Shown piece by piece: positions 21,650 through 32,928 of a stretch of DNA of 64,000 bases. Numbering within the stretch: position 1 is the stretch's first letter; each line of letters opens with the position of its first letter. Made by a program: the position numbers and the translations under genes. The notes beneath the pieces are model-generated. The model had not been told where the DNA came from. It was given only the letters and a program-made list of their open reading frames with translations, and did not search any database. The DNA is taken from the NCBI GenBank assembly GCA_037952775.1, contig JBANAY010000004.1, forward strand, positions 4,650,001-4,714,000. The letters run 5' to 3'. The stretch comes from Clonostachys chloroleuca (taxonomy: Eukaryota > Ascomycota > Sordariomycetes > Hypocreales > Bionectriaceae).

Positions 21650-22667
21650 CCGGAAATTCGACAAGGGAACCAGGACTGGGTTTTTTCATACTTTCTCAGA
21701 AGAACCAGGGAAGATGAAGTATATGATGCAGAATGGAGGTCAAGGTCCTTTTACGCGTTTGCATTGAGCATCGGAGTTAACGGCACACGGTTGTTTTTCT
21801 TTCCCCCTACCGACACTTACTACCCTCTCCTCGCCGGCTCCTTCAATGCTCGGGGAGTATTCATCAACAAGCCGCGGACCGTATGAGGCTTCACGAGACG
21901 ATGCTCCGCGACACGCACCCAACTCGATGAGGGAGCCCGGCTGATGGACCCGAATTTGTTTATTTTTGACCCCGCACATGAATCTTTTTTAAAGGCAACG
22001 TTGTATTTTTGGAGTAGGACTTGAACACTCTTATCTTCTCTCAACTTATAGAGGTGGAAAATCGGGAAATGGATATTTTGATATGGAAAGATGGACCGGG
22101 TGGTGTTTGTTTTTTAATGATGGCGATTATGTTCTATGAGAAGATTGAATGTTCAACCAACGGGGCTGGACGACCAAAGCAACCAATGAATGCAACAACT
22201 ATTCACGCCTACATGGTTCTCAGCCTATAATTGCGCCCCCGTCAGACATGTGGAAATATTGCGTAGTGTATGTGTATAGATAGTATAAGCACAAATAAAA
22301 CTCAAAGTGCATATTGGGAGAAGACCGATGCTTTTTCGTTTTTGTGCACGCCATTGTCGTATTGAAAAGAACGAAATGTTTACCTGGAAAGAAACAGTGT
22401 CTGTTATTGTGTCAATTGTGTACGGCTGATATGATCGATCATGTAGAATAACCCAGTCGAGTCCCTTGAAACGCGCGGGTTCCAGTTCCCAAAAAAAAGA
22501 AGAAAGAAAATACAATGATTTACCCCAAAACGCCATTCAATGTGTCCCTCCAAAGCCATGCTGTCAATCGCTCACAAATGCGACGAGTGCTTTCCAATTC
22601 ACAATTCCTCATACAAGACCAAACAGCCAAGGACTGTCACGAGATAGTCTGTTCCTTCTAAATCTTT
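21650..22667. other. Convergent intergenic region between FIG1 and the GH47 mannosidase
   Basis: About 1 kb of A/T-rich sequence with two opposing 3' UTRs expected. Small ORFs here lack splice or composition support. No RNA gene is seen. Confidence 0.5.
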
Positions 22668-25600
22668 TTATGTTGGCCGCTTGAATGGATGTGCTTCTGT
22701 GTTGAGCACCCACTCATCCAAGCTGATCACGTCTGGTTCAGAGAAGAGGAGGAAGTAGTACTTTAGCGTCTCGGCGATCCAGAAACTCTCCATGGAATCT
22801 AGCAGTGACGGCTCTTCACGGGTGACATCGTCAATGGCGCTATTGGCAAACTGAGTACGCGTTGCTCGGGACGTGGCCTCGAACATTTGCCAGCCCTTTT
22901 CCATCCATTCAGGGTCACCGGTGATACGGTACATGTACCAGACAGATTCAATAGCTTCGGGGCTATTTTCATGTTAGCATGCATTAATTGGGTTGTAGAA
23001 TGCATGGATGATCAGACAACTTACCGTAGAATATAATTGGGCCACTGGACGTCTACCCAGCCTGGGGGCAGTGCCTTATCACTGATTTTCTTCTTCACAT
23101 ACTCTTCATGAGTCAGAGGCTTCTGAGACTTCACAGCCATCCTGGATGGTACGTTGGAATGCGGGATATTGGGGGTCTCATCGAGGTCACCAAGATCATC
23201 GAGATCATCGAGATCATCGAGATCATCGAGATCATCGAAGTCATCCAGTTCGTCTGGCTTGTCATCGACTGAGTCACTCGATCCAGATTTCACCTTTCCA
23301 CTAGAGCTGGGTTTTTTCTTTGTCTTATCCGCGGATGCTTTAGGAGACTCCTCGTCGGTGATGCCCAACTTTTTCTTCAGCGAGTCTGGGAGTTCAGAAC
23401 CCTTGTTCTGTTGCTTCTCGGTGATGGGCGGGGGCACCCTCTTGTGAAGATCACTGGCCGAGGAGCCGGTTGTTTCAATAGTGCGCCCCTTACCACTAAA
23501 CCGATCACTTGCTCCAACATTAAGCTCGTCGTCGGACTCGCTGTCTCGAACCTTAGCATCATTGAGCTTCTTCTGCTGTTGCTTCTGTTGTTGACCCTTT
23601 TGTTGCTGTTTCTGTTTCTGTTGCTGTGGCTTCTTATTCTTCAGCTCTGCTTCAGTAGCCTCCCATCGTGCGATTTCTTTCTCACGCCATTCTCTGCTGA
23701 AATCCAACCGGTCCCACCAAAGGGTCTCATTGAATTCGCACTTTTCAAGTGTTGGGCAAGGGACCACAATTGAGCCTTCTGGCATGAGGCCTGACGGCAT
23801 CGACTGGTACGCCCACACACAGCCGTCAGTGAGTTTCTTTGCCGTCTCAATGTCCTTCTCCCGTCCAAAGATCTTGCCTCCCAATCCATACATACCTCCA
23901 ATGAAGCAGGTAAGATGGGTAACCTCATAATTGGCGAAGGCATCTTCACTAGGTTGTCCGGAAGTTGACACCTTGGCAGGAAACAACACGTCCCAGTCAT
24001 CACCCTTTATCATCGGACGGTACATCAGATACTTGTCGACGGAATCAATCGTATCTTCGTGGAGTTTCTGATACTTGGGTTCAAGACCTCCCAGCAGCAG
24101 ATACTGCTTCGGAAAGTATTCATATGCCGAGTCTTGCCCGCCACCCATGTGGAACACTTGTTGGCCATAACCAGCGGGTACCAGACCCTGAGGAACACAG
24201 TCCCAGTTCGCCGTTTGCCCATTAGCTGCAAAAGGAGCCAGGGCCCGTTCACGGTCAATGGCTCGATCAAGGTCGTTCTTGTTCGGTGGGGAAGATTTCG
24301 AATCCGTATCCGAGCTCGCCCTGGGTGAAAGATGGCCATTCGAAGTCGATGGCGTTGGGCTATTGGTATTTTCAATTTTCGCGTACTTCCGGTCATCCCC
24401 GAAAGGGGTCTTACCCGGAACATAACCCTCAGGGTCGCCCAAGCTGCCTCCTTTGCTTACTTGATCCCGGGCTAGCTTGCTGAGGGAACTGGAAGTTGTC
24501 GTGGCCGTCTTGTTGCAGCCAGACGCGTCAAGTTCTTCGGGGAATAGACCTGGGAAGGCTGTTCCAGCCTCTTGCATATCAACCAAAGCATTAGTGATCC
24601 TGTCAACGGCATCGTAATATTTGTTCTCCGACGTTAACTGGGCCAGACGAGTAAACTCCATTGACAAGGTGGCTAGCTCCGCCATGCCAACACGACCAGC
24701 GCGGCGTGGCTGTGAGGTGAAGTCAGGTTTCCACGCATAGTACAGAACAGGCATTCGGTTGGGGGTGTCAAAGATGCCCATCAGAATCTCGGCCAATTCC
24801 ACTGCCTTGTCCAAAAGCACGGTGTAGGATCCTTTGCGACCACCGCTCACATCAAAGGCAGCAATGAGGCCACCAAGGTATCGAATGGTAGTCTCAAACA
24901 CGGGGATGTCATGTCGCTTGGTCCACGTAAAGTCAATTTTCTCAACAGCTTTGACCGCTTCATCGAATTCATCCTTCATTCCAGCAATCCAAAGAGTATC
25001 AAGAGAGTCAACGAGAGTGGCCGCCCAGCCACAGAATGGGTCTTTGTATTCCCCGGAGACCGGCATTAACTCATCATGCATCCAAGCATACTTCTTGTAA
25101 CCAGACCAAGCTCGGGTGAGTTCAGCCTTAACTCGGCCAAGTCTCTTCTCTCGAGTAGCTTGACTCTCCTTGGATTCGGCACCGAAATCGTATTGTATCT
25201 TAGGTATGGCCTTAGGCTTGCCGGTGGGAAGAGGAATGATGGACTCCTTAGGGACAGGGAAGTATTCTTTGGGCTTCGTCCAGTGCACCTCTGAGCCAAG
25301 GAAGGCGACGTTCTTCTCCTTATTGGGTGGGTTTTTCCACGTCATCTCGGGTGTATCATCGTCTGTATTTTGAATATCAAGAGAATTCTTTGGCGAGAAG
25401 GGTGCCTCCGTGTGTTCGTCTTGCTGTCCACTGTCGTTCGAGTCGCTCGAGCTATCAAGTCCGGTCCGCTCATCGCTCTGTCCTTGTTTAGTGGGCGCAG
25501 AATCGCGATTATTATTTTCACCCTTGTCGCTGGTCTTGGATTTGTCGGGCAGAGATTCCTGGGGCTGGGGACGGTTCGCAGGGACAGTCTGTTCACCTGT

Positions 25601-25750
25601 GTTCATGTGTTGAGGCGAGTGAGGCTTGCTTTGGGCGAAAGCCGAGTTCTCGTAGGACTGGTCCCATGAATTCTGCAGCACTCGGTACAGCAAAAAGCAA
25701 ATGACGATGGCTCCCACGACAAAGAGTCGATACCGGCGACGGGGGAGCAT
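22668..25750 (-). CDS. Class I alpha-1,2-mannosidase (GH47) with long low-complexity inserts
   Basis: Two exons, complement(23025..25750) and complement(22668..22962), with a 62-nt intron (GTAAGT...TAG), give 1006 residues. It is a type II membrane protein: [22 protein letters not shown] anchors it, followed by a disordered polar stem of about 150 residues. GH47 blocks are recognisable in order: [105 protein letters not shown] and the closing NTEAHPF that supplies the calcium-binding Thr. The family trims Man(alpha1-2) residues from N-glycans in the ER and Golgi. Unlike compact members of about 550 residues, it has a Ser/Thr-rich insert near residues 440-510 and a larger Gln/Lys- and Asp-rich insert near 690-880. 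Confidence 0.92.
23193..23240. repeat. 9-bp tandem repeat (unit gatcatcga) in the GH47 gene
   Basis: About five near-perfect copies of a 9-base unit lie in frame with the mannosidase. They encode repeated Leu-Asp-Asp triplets in the acidic part of the second insert. Such repeats change copy number easily between strains without breaking the frame. Confidence 0.9.
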
Positions 25751-26855
25751 CTTGGGATGCGTTTGCTGCTCACGAGCGGCTGGCCGTGAAGTCGTCGAGG
25801 GTGTGGTATTTGGTCCAGAGAGCCTCTGTTGGTAACATTGCCTGTGTAGGGGTAAAGAATCGATCCATTAACTCAAATACGAGCTATCTGGAACAGACCA
25901 AGCCCTCCCTACTTGCCTTGCTCACGCTGTTCCGAGGGAGGAGCGCGCCAGGTTTCAAAGGCCGGCAATATGTTCCACTGCAACACCGGCCGCCACTAAA
26001 ACGGCAGTGCCAAGAGAAAGAGCTTGGGGCCGGGGAAGGGAAATCCAGTTCAGACGCGGGAGGGGAGGAAATAAGGCAAACCCAGGTCAGGGAACGCGGT
26101 AGGTCTCGAGCAGCCCCAGCTCAGTACGATAGAAAAGAGGAGAACGAGGCCTCATCTCATCCCGGGGGATGTGCAAAGTGCCTTTGCATCAGGGTCTTGC
26201 CTGAGATGGACGCCATCATTATGCCAAGTCGGTAGCAGACGCCCGTAGTCCAATTCGGGGAGCTTTTCAATGGAGGTCAGCTCTAGGTTAGTTTGGTCGC
26301 CTGATGTTCCGATGCGACCCTCCAGTTTAGGGGACTCAAGCACCTAAGCTTATTAGCGGCACGGCTCCACTAATTGGGGAGGTGGATGGATCCAAGATGC
26401 GACCTTCATTCTGGCGACACACACACACTCTTGACTCTCTCTGCAATCTCCACATGTGACATGGCGCATACGGCAATGTTAATTACTAGTCACATTCAGC
26501 TGCTTGATTGGCAGCATATCAATACCAGGCCTTGTATTTCCTCTGCAGCTCAGCAAGCGGAGGAAGCAGGCAGACGAAGCCCAGAACCAATATTCCTCAT
26601 TGTAGGTACGGTAGGTACGCTTGGATAAACGGAACGAGGAAACCAACCCAACCATAAAACAACTGCCCATTAATTGATGGTCACATCTCATCCCAATCAT
26701 AATAGCGCCGTCGCTAGCTAAAATCAACAAAAAGCAATTCACACCCAATACCCATGCTACAGACCATACGTCGAGAATATAGATGACAGATAAGTCAAAA
26801 AGGTTGGCGCGGGGGGCAACGCCAAGGATACCACCACTTGTTCCTAGCAAGTTAC
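25751..26855. other. Intergenic region upstream of the GH47 gene
   Basis: This 1.1 kb region serves as promoter for the mannosidase (-) and 3' flank for BCK1 (-). It contains short gtaggtacggtaggtac sequence near 26603-26618. No gene is seen. Confidence 0.45.
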
Positions 26856-29800
26856 TCAACTAGCCATACCCTTGATCTTTGCATACAGCGTAGTATCTTC
26901 GAACCTGAATTCAGGGTCTGCGAAACAGAATGGATGCTGGGAGAGCATTTTGTCCGCCGTAGGCCGTTCCGAGGGGTTTCTGCGCAGATATATTAGCAAT
27001 TGCCTCCAAAGCCTAGAAAAGTTGCCTTGCACTTACACCTGGAAACAGTCCATCATGAATGCGACTGCCAGTGGACCAATCGTCTCCTGAATCTCCTCGG
27101 GAATCGGGGGTGTTTCCCCGTTGGCTATTTTGTAGATTGCGCCCACGGCTTCTTCATTTGCCCAGGGCCGGCGGCCAGCAAACATTTCCAATACTACACA
27201 TCCCAAACTCCAAATATCAACCTTGGCGCTGTAGCCCTCACCCTGCGAACGAATGACTTCAGGCGCCATCCAGAAGACTGAACCCTGCATGGAATTCGTC
27301 TTGTCGTTGCCATAGATGTTGTCTGTCTTCTTGGAGATACCAAAGTCACTGATCTTGCAGGTGCCATCAAGATCAAGCAGAATATTGTCTGCCTTGAGAT
27401 CCCGGTGCAGAATGCCCTCTCGGTGAAGGTACGCCAGTCCAGCCAGAGTTTGGCGTGTTAGCGAGGAGACCAGAGACTCCTCGAATTTCCCATGCTTGCG
27501 TAGGCATGATCCGATGCTACCACCAGAAATATACTCGAGGAAGATGCTAATGCTGGTCTCCTTTCGCTCGCAACCCAAGTACTGCACAATATTCATGTGA
27601 TCCAGATGCTGCATGGTGTCGATTTCCTGGTCAAGGGCTGCAACCATCTCTCGCATCTTCTCCTTGTCGCCGCCAGCCGCTCTAGAATTGACTTCCACCT
27701 CTTTCACAGCCAAGAACTCACCAGTGGTGGCATTCATTCCCAGGTATACTCGCCCGTATGTGCCCTTGCCAATAAGCTGACCCTTGAACCATCGGAAAGT
27801 CGTTTGTCGCTTTGGCATAGGCTCGTGCTCTTGTGGCAGAGGTATGGCTGGCATCTCGTCGGGCCTGATCTGAACAATGTTGGCGTTAAACATCTTGGTG
27901 CTCTTGCGTCGCATAATCTTATCCTTGTCGGTTGCCTTGCTCGTGTTCGTTCCGTAATTTTGCATGTTTCGAGTATACCGTTTGTTGGCAATGTCACGAA
28001 TGGTGTTCTTCCGCCCAAGCCCTCCCATAGAACGTCGATCCCCTTTACTATTAGACTTCTTATGGCTATGCATCGACATAGGTCGCTCCAATGCTTTGAG
28101 TGTTGATTCATCAGAGCCCAGAGTATCGCTGTCATTGTCCAGGAAGGACTTTCCAGGTCCAAACGCTCCATCGGATTCCGGGTTTTTGGCTGAGGATGGC
28201 CCAGCAGTTGGCGATGCTGGGCTCTTTTTGTCGGCCTGATCAATTCTCTCTATATCATCGTCGTCAGGGCTAATAGGCGACGCTGCTATTCCTCCTTCCC
28301 CAGTTTCCTCTATAACAGGGGCATCAAGATCAAGATTAGGGAAGAAGTCATCCAGATTGTTTATCAGAGCATCGGTGGGAGGACGGTTAGCCCATGTATC
28401 CATATCCTTCTCCATCTCAATAAATGATCCTCTGTGCCCCTTTTTCCTTTCGGCATCAGAGGGGCGAGAACGACGACCACTGCCGCCATCACCATCTCGG
28501 AATTTGGGCGATTTAGGGGACGTGGTGCTGAAATTAACAGACAGGGTCTTCCTATCTCGTTCCCTGTTGCCTAGCAGCGCGGACTTGGGGGTCTTTGGTT
28601 TCGATGGAGCCCGCCCAAGCTTCTTCGCAGGTCCCTTATTGCCTCTATTCGGCATAATCGCGAACAGACCGTCGTCAGAATCATCACTACCATCGGCGTC
28701 CGGCTCCGGAGTTGGAGAGGTTATTGTCTTTGCGAAGGCCCCTCCTGAGAATTCTTCCCAGGGCATCGGATCGCTGTTTTCATCAGCGGTCGGGGTTAAT
28801 ATCCTCTGGCTCCCGCTTGTTGATCCAGAATTGTGATCAGCGGGTTGGAATTCTATCACTTCAATAATTAGCACAAAATCATACTTTCGAAAAAAATTGA
28901 GTCACAAAAGAGACGTCCACGTTCGCTCCTCCGAGTCTCGATCACATTGGGCCCATAACACCGTGAATTTACAACCCATATCGTTGGATGCATGAACTCT
29001 TGTGCCAGACAGTATTTCTTACCTGATTTTGTCGCCGACTTTTGCGGAGATGTGAATCCCGGAGATTTCGATGATCCTAATGCAGGCGATCCGCTCGAAC
29101 CAATGTCCTTCTTCATCGCGCTAGGCGGTAATGGTCTATATTTCTTATCCTTCTCCAACATCTTCTCATATGGCACTCTTGGTGTTATAAAGCCATCCGA
29201 GATGCGGTTTGCAGACCGACGATTTGCGCCCTTGGGCTTTGAAAGAGAGTTGGCTTTAATCAGGGTGGCAGAGGGATCCGAAGGCGGAGCAGGGGGGCTC
29301 CTTTGCGGGAACATAACATCATGTTTCTTGTCCTCGAAAGGCGAGGTTCGCGGTTGATTGAAGTCAACGTGCCGCTTCCCAACAATGCTTGTCGCTGATT
29401 CGGGCGATCTCGGGCTTGCCTTCACTTGTTGCTTCCTCCGCTGCTCCTCCTTTCTCTCACTAGGAGACCTCCTCTCCTCACCATTCTTACCCAGACTGGT
29501 GTCAACTGTCAAGTTTGTCCCCGGTGATGGCTTTGATCTGTTACGAGGATTCTTGCTATCCTCCACAGATACACCAGGTGGAAGATAACCAGGTGAAAGG
29601 GTGGTTGGATGGGGGACCTTATTAGAGCTATTGTTTGAGCCATTAGAGAGCCGCCAGTTCCCGCTTGGTTGGCTCAACGGAGCAACGAAGAATTTGAGCG
29701 TTCCAATAGTATCAGCTTTGTTGCGCTTCAAGGTCAAAAGCTCTTGGTCGGCAAGAGGCGTGAGGTGCTCAAATCTCCCCAGCTCGGTTGGGTGAATTCG

Positions 29801-31619
29801 GAAGTTCTCGCTATCGTGCAATCCAAGGGAGGCACAGATGTCTCTGCGGAGGTCGGCTGCGGTATACGCGGTAGTGACATCACACATGCGATAATTCCAG
29901 AAATCCATCGTCACCAACACATAAATCCTCGTGCGCTTAACAATGGTGAATGTGTTGTTGCTCGTGTTGGTTGTTGCAACACCAGGCCGGCTCATGGTAG
30001 CGGCGTCATCCCTATCCCTACTCATTGGATCTGTTGGCGAATCACCCTCCCCAGGTGACTCTCGTTCGTCCTTTGGAGTCTTGGCACGTGTACGAAAAAT
30101 CCTAGTGAGGCCTTGCTGCCAGCCCGGGGTTTCCCCTGCAGCAGGTCGTTCAGCCGAGTCCAGAGGAGATTGTTTTGGACGCTCGGTGATTCCTGCGGAT
30201 GTCTGGAAGCTCAAACCTTTTGAACTGGAAGTGTCGGCCGAGTTTCCTTGTCCCACCGAAAATGTAGAGTCGGTGCTATTACGTCCTCGACGATGATGAA
30301 ATTCGGTATTGGTTGGTGACGGAGATATTAGGGTGGTGCCCAGCTGGAAGGGACTACCAGTAAACTCTCCGTGATCGCCTTTAGGACTTCCATACGAAGG
30401 TTCGGAATCTAGGCTCTTGAACACTTGGCGGTGGAAATCACTAGAATCCAAATTCTGTGGTGGTTTGAGCTGCGGCCGGCTCTCCGAGAAACTTCCTGCT
30501 GGCTTGTCGAGAATGGTGGGCCCAGGTGCGTGCTTGTCGAGAATGGTAGGCGCATGTGCGTGAGCTGGTGTCTATTACCTGTTAATGTTTCCAATAGCCA
30601 CCCTTGATAGCAGAGTCTGAACTTACAATAGGGGAATCACCAGCCTCGCTAGGAATACTTGTTCCTTGAGAGTCCCTGAATCCTGATCCAGGAGTTGCAT
30701 TGGATCCATCAGGCCTGCCGGATGAAACAATCGATCGGATCAGTCGCCTCATTCGCGATGCCTCTTTCCTTTCCTTCTCCTGGTCAAATGTACAACCGCT
30801 TCGAACGCATTCTTCATTTAACCTGGGATACACCAACTGGTGCATCATACTCGCAGATCCACGGCTGTTTTGTTGATGAATCCCGATTTCGAGAAATTTC
30901 GATCCGTAAAGATTAAGGGCCTTGAAGGTTTCCTGCCACTCCTTGGAAAATTGGTGGTGTGCCAGCCAAATAAGAACCGTATCCAACGGCCACTGGGCGG
31001 CTAATTCGTTTGATATCGTCACGGTAATAGGAGGTGTCTTCCCATACATATCTAACGTCCCCAGGGTGCCTAGCGTGCCCATTGTTCCCAGTGTATCTGT
31101 GCCTTCATAGGAGGCCCAGTTCGGCGAGTGAGGCACCGCCGATGCTGATAAGTCATCAGGGCCAAGGCCAAACCCCGGAATGCCAACACCCTCCCCGAAC
31201 GTATCACCACTGGGAACATAGGTAGCACTGGTCAGGGGTGCCGGCGCCACGGGCGGCGGTACAGACACGATCTGTGCTGTAGGATATTGCGCATGATCCC
31301 TAGGATTGTACGTTTGCAGCTGTTTCTGGCCCAGGGGAGGCGGCGGCGGCGGGAAGCGGTTATCATTCATGCGAACATATCCACTGCTAAACCATGCTTG
31401 CTGACTGGAAGCGCTGAGAGGAGGAGGGGGAGGAGGAGGTATCATATGGCCCTGTGTTCCTGGGACACCTGTTGCAACAGTATATCGAGGGGGCGGCGGT
31501 GGCAGGGGCATCATGTTGTTCATCTGATTTCCAGCCATCGGCGGCGACATGGACGGAGGCGGCGGGACCGAGTACTGCCGCTGGGTGTCGCCCGGATGCC
31601 TCTGAGGGGTTGTGTACAT
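26856..31619 (-). CDS. BCK1: MAP kinase kinase kinase of the cell-wall-integrity pathway (Bck1-type)
   Basis: Four exons: complement(30627..31619), complement(29023..30571), complement(27037..28858) and complement(26856..26979), giving 1495 residues with all phases consistent. Introns are 55, 164 and 57 nt. The N-terminal 110 residues are polyproline-rich (SPPPP-type runs). A SAM-like segment (LDTVLIWLAHHQFSKEWQETF) lies near residues 210-260. A Ras-binding-like module (RIYVLVTMDFWNYRMCDVT) lies near 545-630. The kinase domain occupies about 1204-1475, with the glycine loop GKGTYGRVYLG, Lys near 1233 in AVKEVEV, HRDLKADN with Asp near 1334, DFGISKK and APEVIR. Bck1 is activated downstream of Pkc1 and phosphorylates the Mkk1/2 MAPKKs. 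The last exon (41 codons, ending KIKGMAS) is too short for a plain ORF scan but completes subdomain XI (NPSERPTA). Confidence 0.95.
30502..30561. repeat. 30-bp tandem duplication inside BCK1 exon 2
   Basis: Two imperfect 30-base copies (each beginning gcttgtcgagaatggt) lie head to tail. Because 30 is a multiple of 3, the result is a duplicated ten-residue segment (APTILDKHAP then GPTILDKPAG) in the disordered linker right after the first intron. It does not affect the frame. Confidence 0.85.
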
Positions 31620-32928
31620 GGTGGGCGACGCCGGAGGGGAGGAAGCCCTCCGCGAGCAAGATTGGGTTCAAGATCGAGGTGTCGTCGGGTGGTCGAAGAA
31701 ACGGTCGGCAAAGGTGGTTGAGAACTCAGTTGAGGGGGGTGGCGGAGTCGTTGCTGGAGAAAGAGGGACAGTGCCGGAGACAAAATTGCGGTACGGCGAC
31801 TGGTGTGTAATTTCTTATCTGGTGGTGAGACTGCAGAGACAGAATGGCAGTTAGTTCGTTGTTTGATGATGGTTGCCAGATTGGCGATGCGGACAGCAGT
31901 TAGTTGGCTTGGCCTTCCCAGTGCAGATGCGTAAGGCAAAGCAGGTACTCGATGGTGCGGGACCAACGCCAACCACCGCTAAGACTCAGGGTTTCGAATA
32001 GCGCAGCCCAGCACCCGGCATCAGGTATCGTCACTTGTCTCGGAACGGACTGGCGCTCGTTCGTCTTCCGCCTCTCTAGAATTATTGGGACACAGACGCA
32101 GCCAGCCAGCCATCTATCGGGTCATCCGATGGTCGTTGGCGCAGGGGAGCCTTTGGCACGCAGAAAAGATGCGAAAAGAGGGACGGCCTGGATACAGCTG
32201 GACAACCGGCCGGCCGTCACGAACATGGAGCTGGCCGTGGCTTTGTTCATTCTCCATAAAATTATGCCTTGATTATGCACTAAACAGCTGGCTGTGGATC
32301 CCAACAGGGACCCCCGCGCTTAACGGCAGCTAAAATGGCCTTGAACGAACCAATAAGCGCCTCCGAGAACCCACAAGCGCAGCCTGTGGGGTGCACACCC
32401 AGCACCAACCTCAGGCACAGACGCAGGGCTCGTATTGCCTGTGCCTCAGCTTACGGCGAAACGTGCAGACGTTCCTTTGGGGCGGATTCGTCGTCTGAGC
32501 ATCACCACGACATAGGTACCTTTGATTCCTTCGCCCCAATCCAGCCTAACCGGTGCACTCCTGATCCGTGCGCATGCCCATCAAACCGCGTTCCGTGGCC
32601 AAACCATGACCCCTTTGTGCCACAGAATGCATGTTTCATCTGCGCGGAAGAGGGTGCCTGGCTCCAACTTTTTACATCCGGATCCAGCGAAGCGACTGTG
32701 CAATTACTGATGAATATCATATACACATCCAGATATGCAGGAACAGACTATTGATATTGATAATGAATAAGTCAATCTAGGGAAAATGCCAGTTCAATGA
32801 TGCCCGCCCTAATCGCACAATCGCAACACCTGAAGCCAAGGAATAAGAGAAGATCATATAATCCATGCCAAACCCATCCGCACACGGGAGTGGGGAAAGA
32901 AGCCAAGAAAAAATCCCGATCGCTCGCA
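31620..32928. other. BCK1 promoter region and EGH1 3' flank
   Basis: About 1.3 kb between two minus-strand genes. The plus-strand ORF at 32335-32754 is Cys/Pro/Arg-rich without domain or splice support, and I do not call it. No RNA gene or mobile element is seen. Confidence 0.45.

Noticed and set aside
23193..23240. Short regular repeat considered as a CRISPR-like or regulatory array
   Set aside because: The 9-base units are contiguous, have no spacers and lie in frame in the mannosidase; they encode an acidic repeat.
32335..32754. 139-codon plus-strand frame upstream of BCK1
   Set aside because: It has Cys/Pro/Arg-rich, unstructured composition, no splice partners and no known family.
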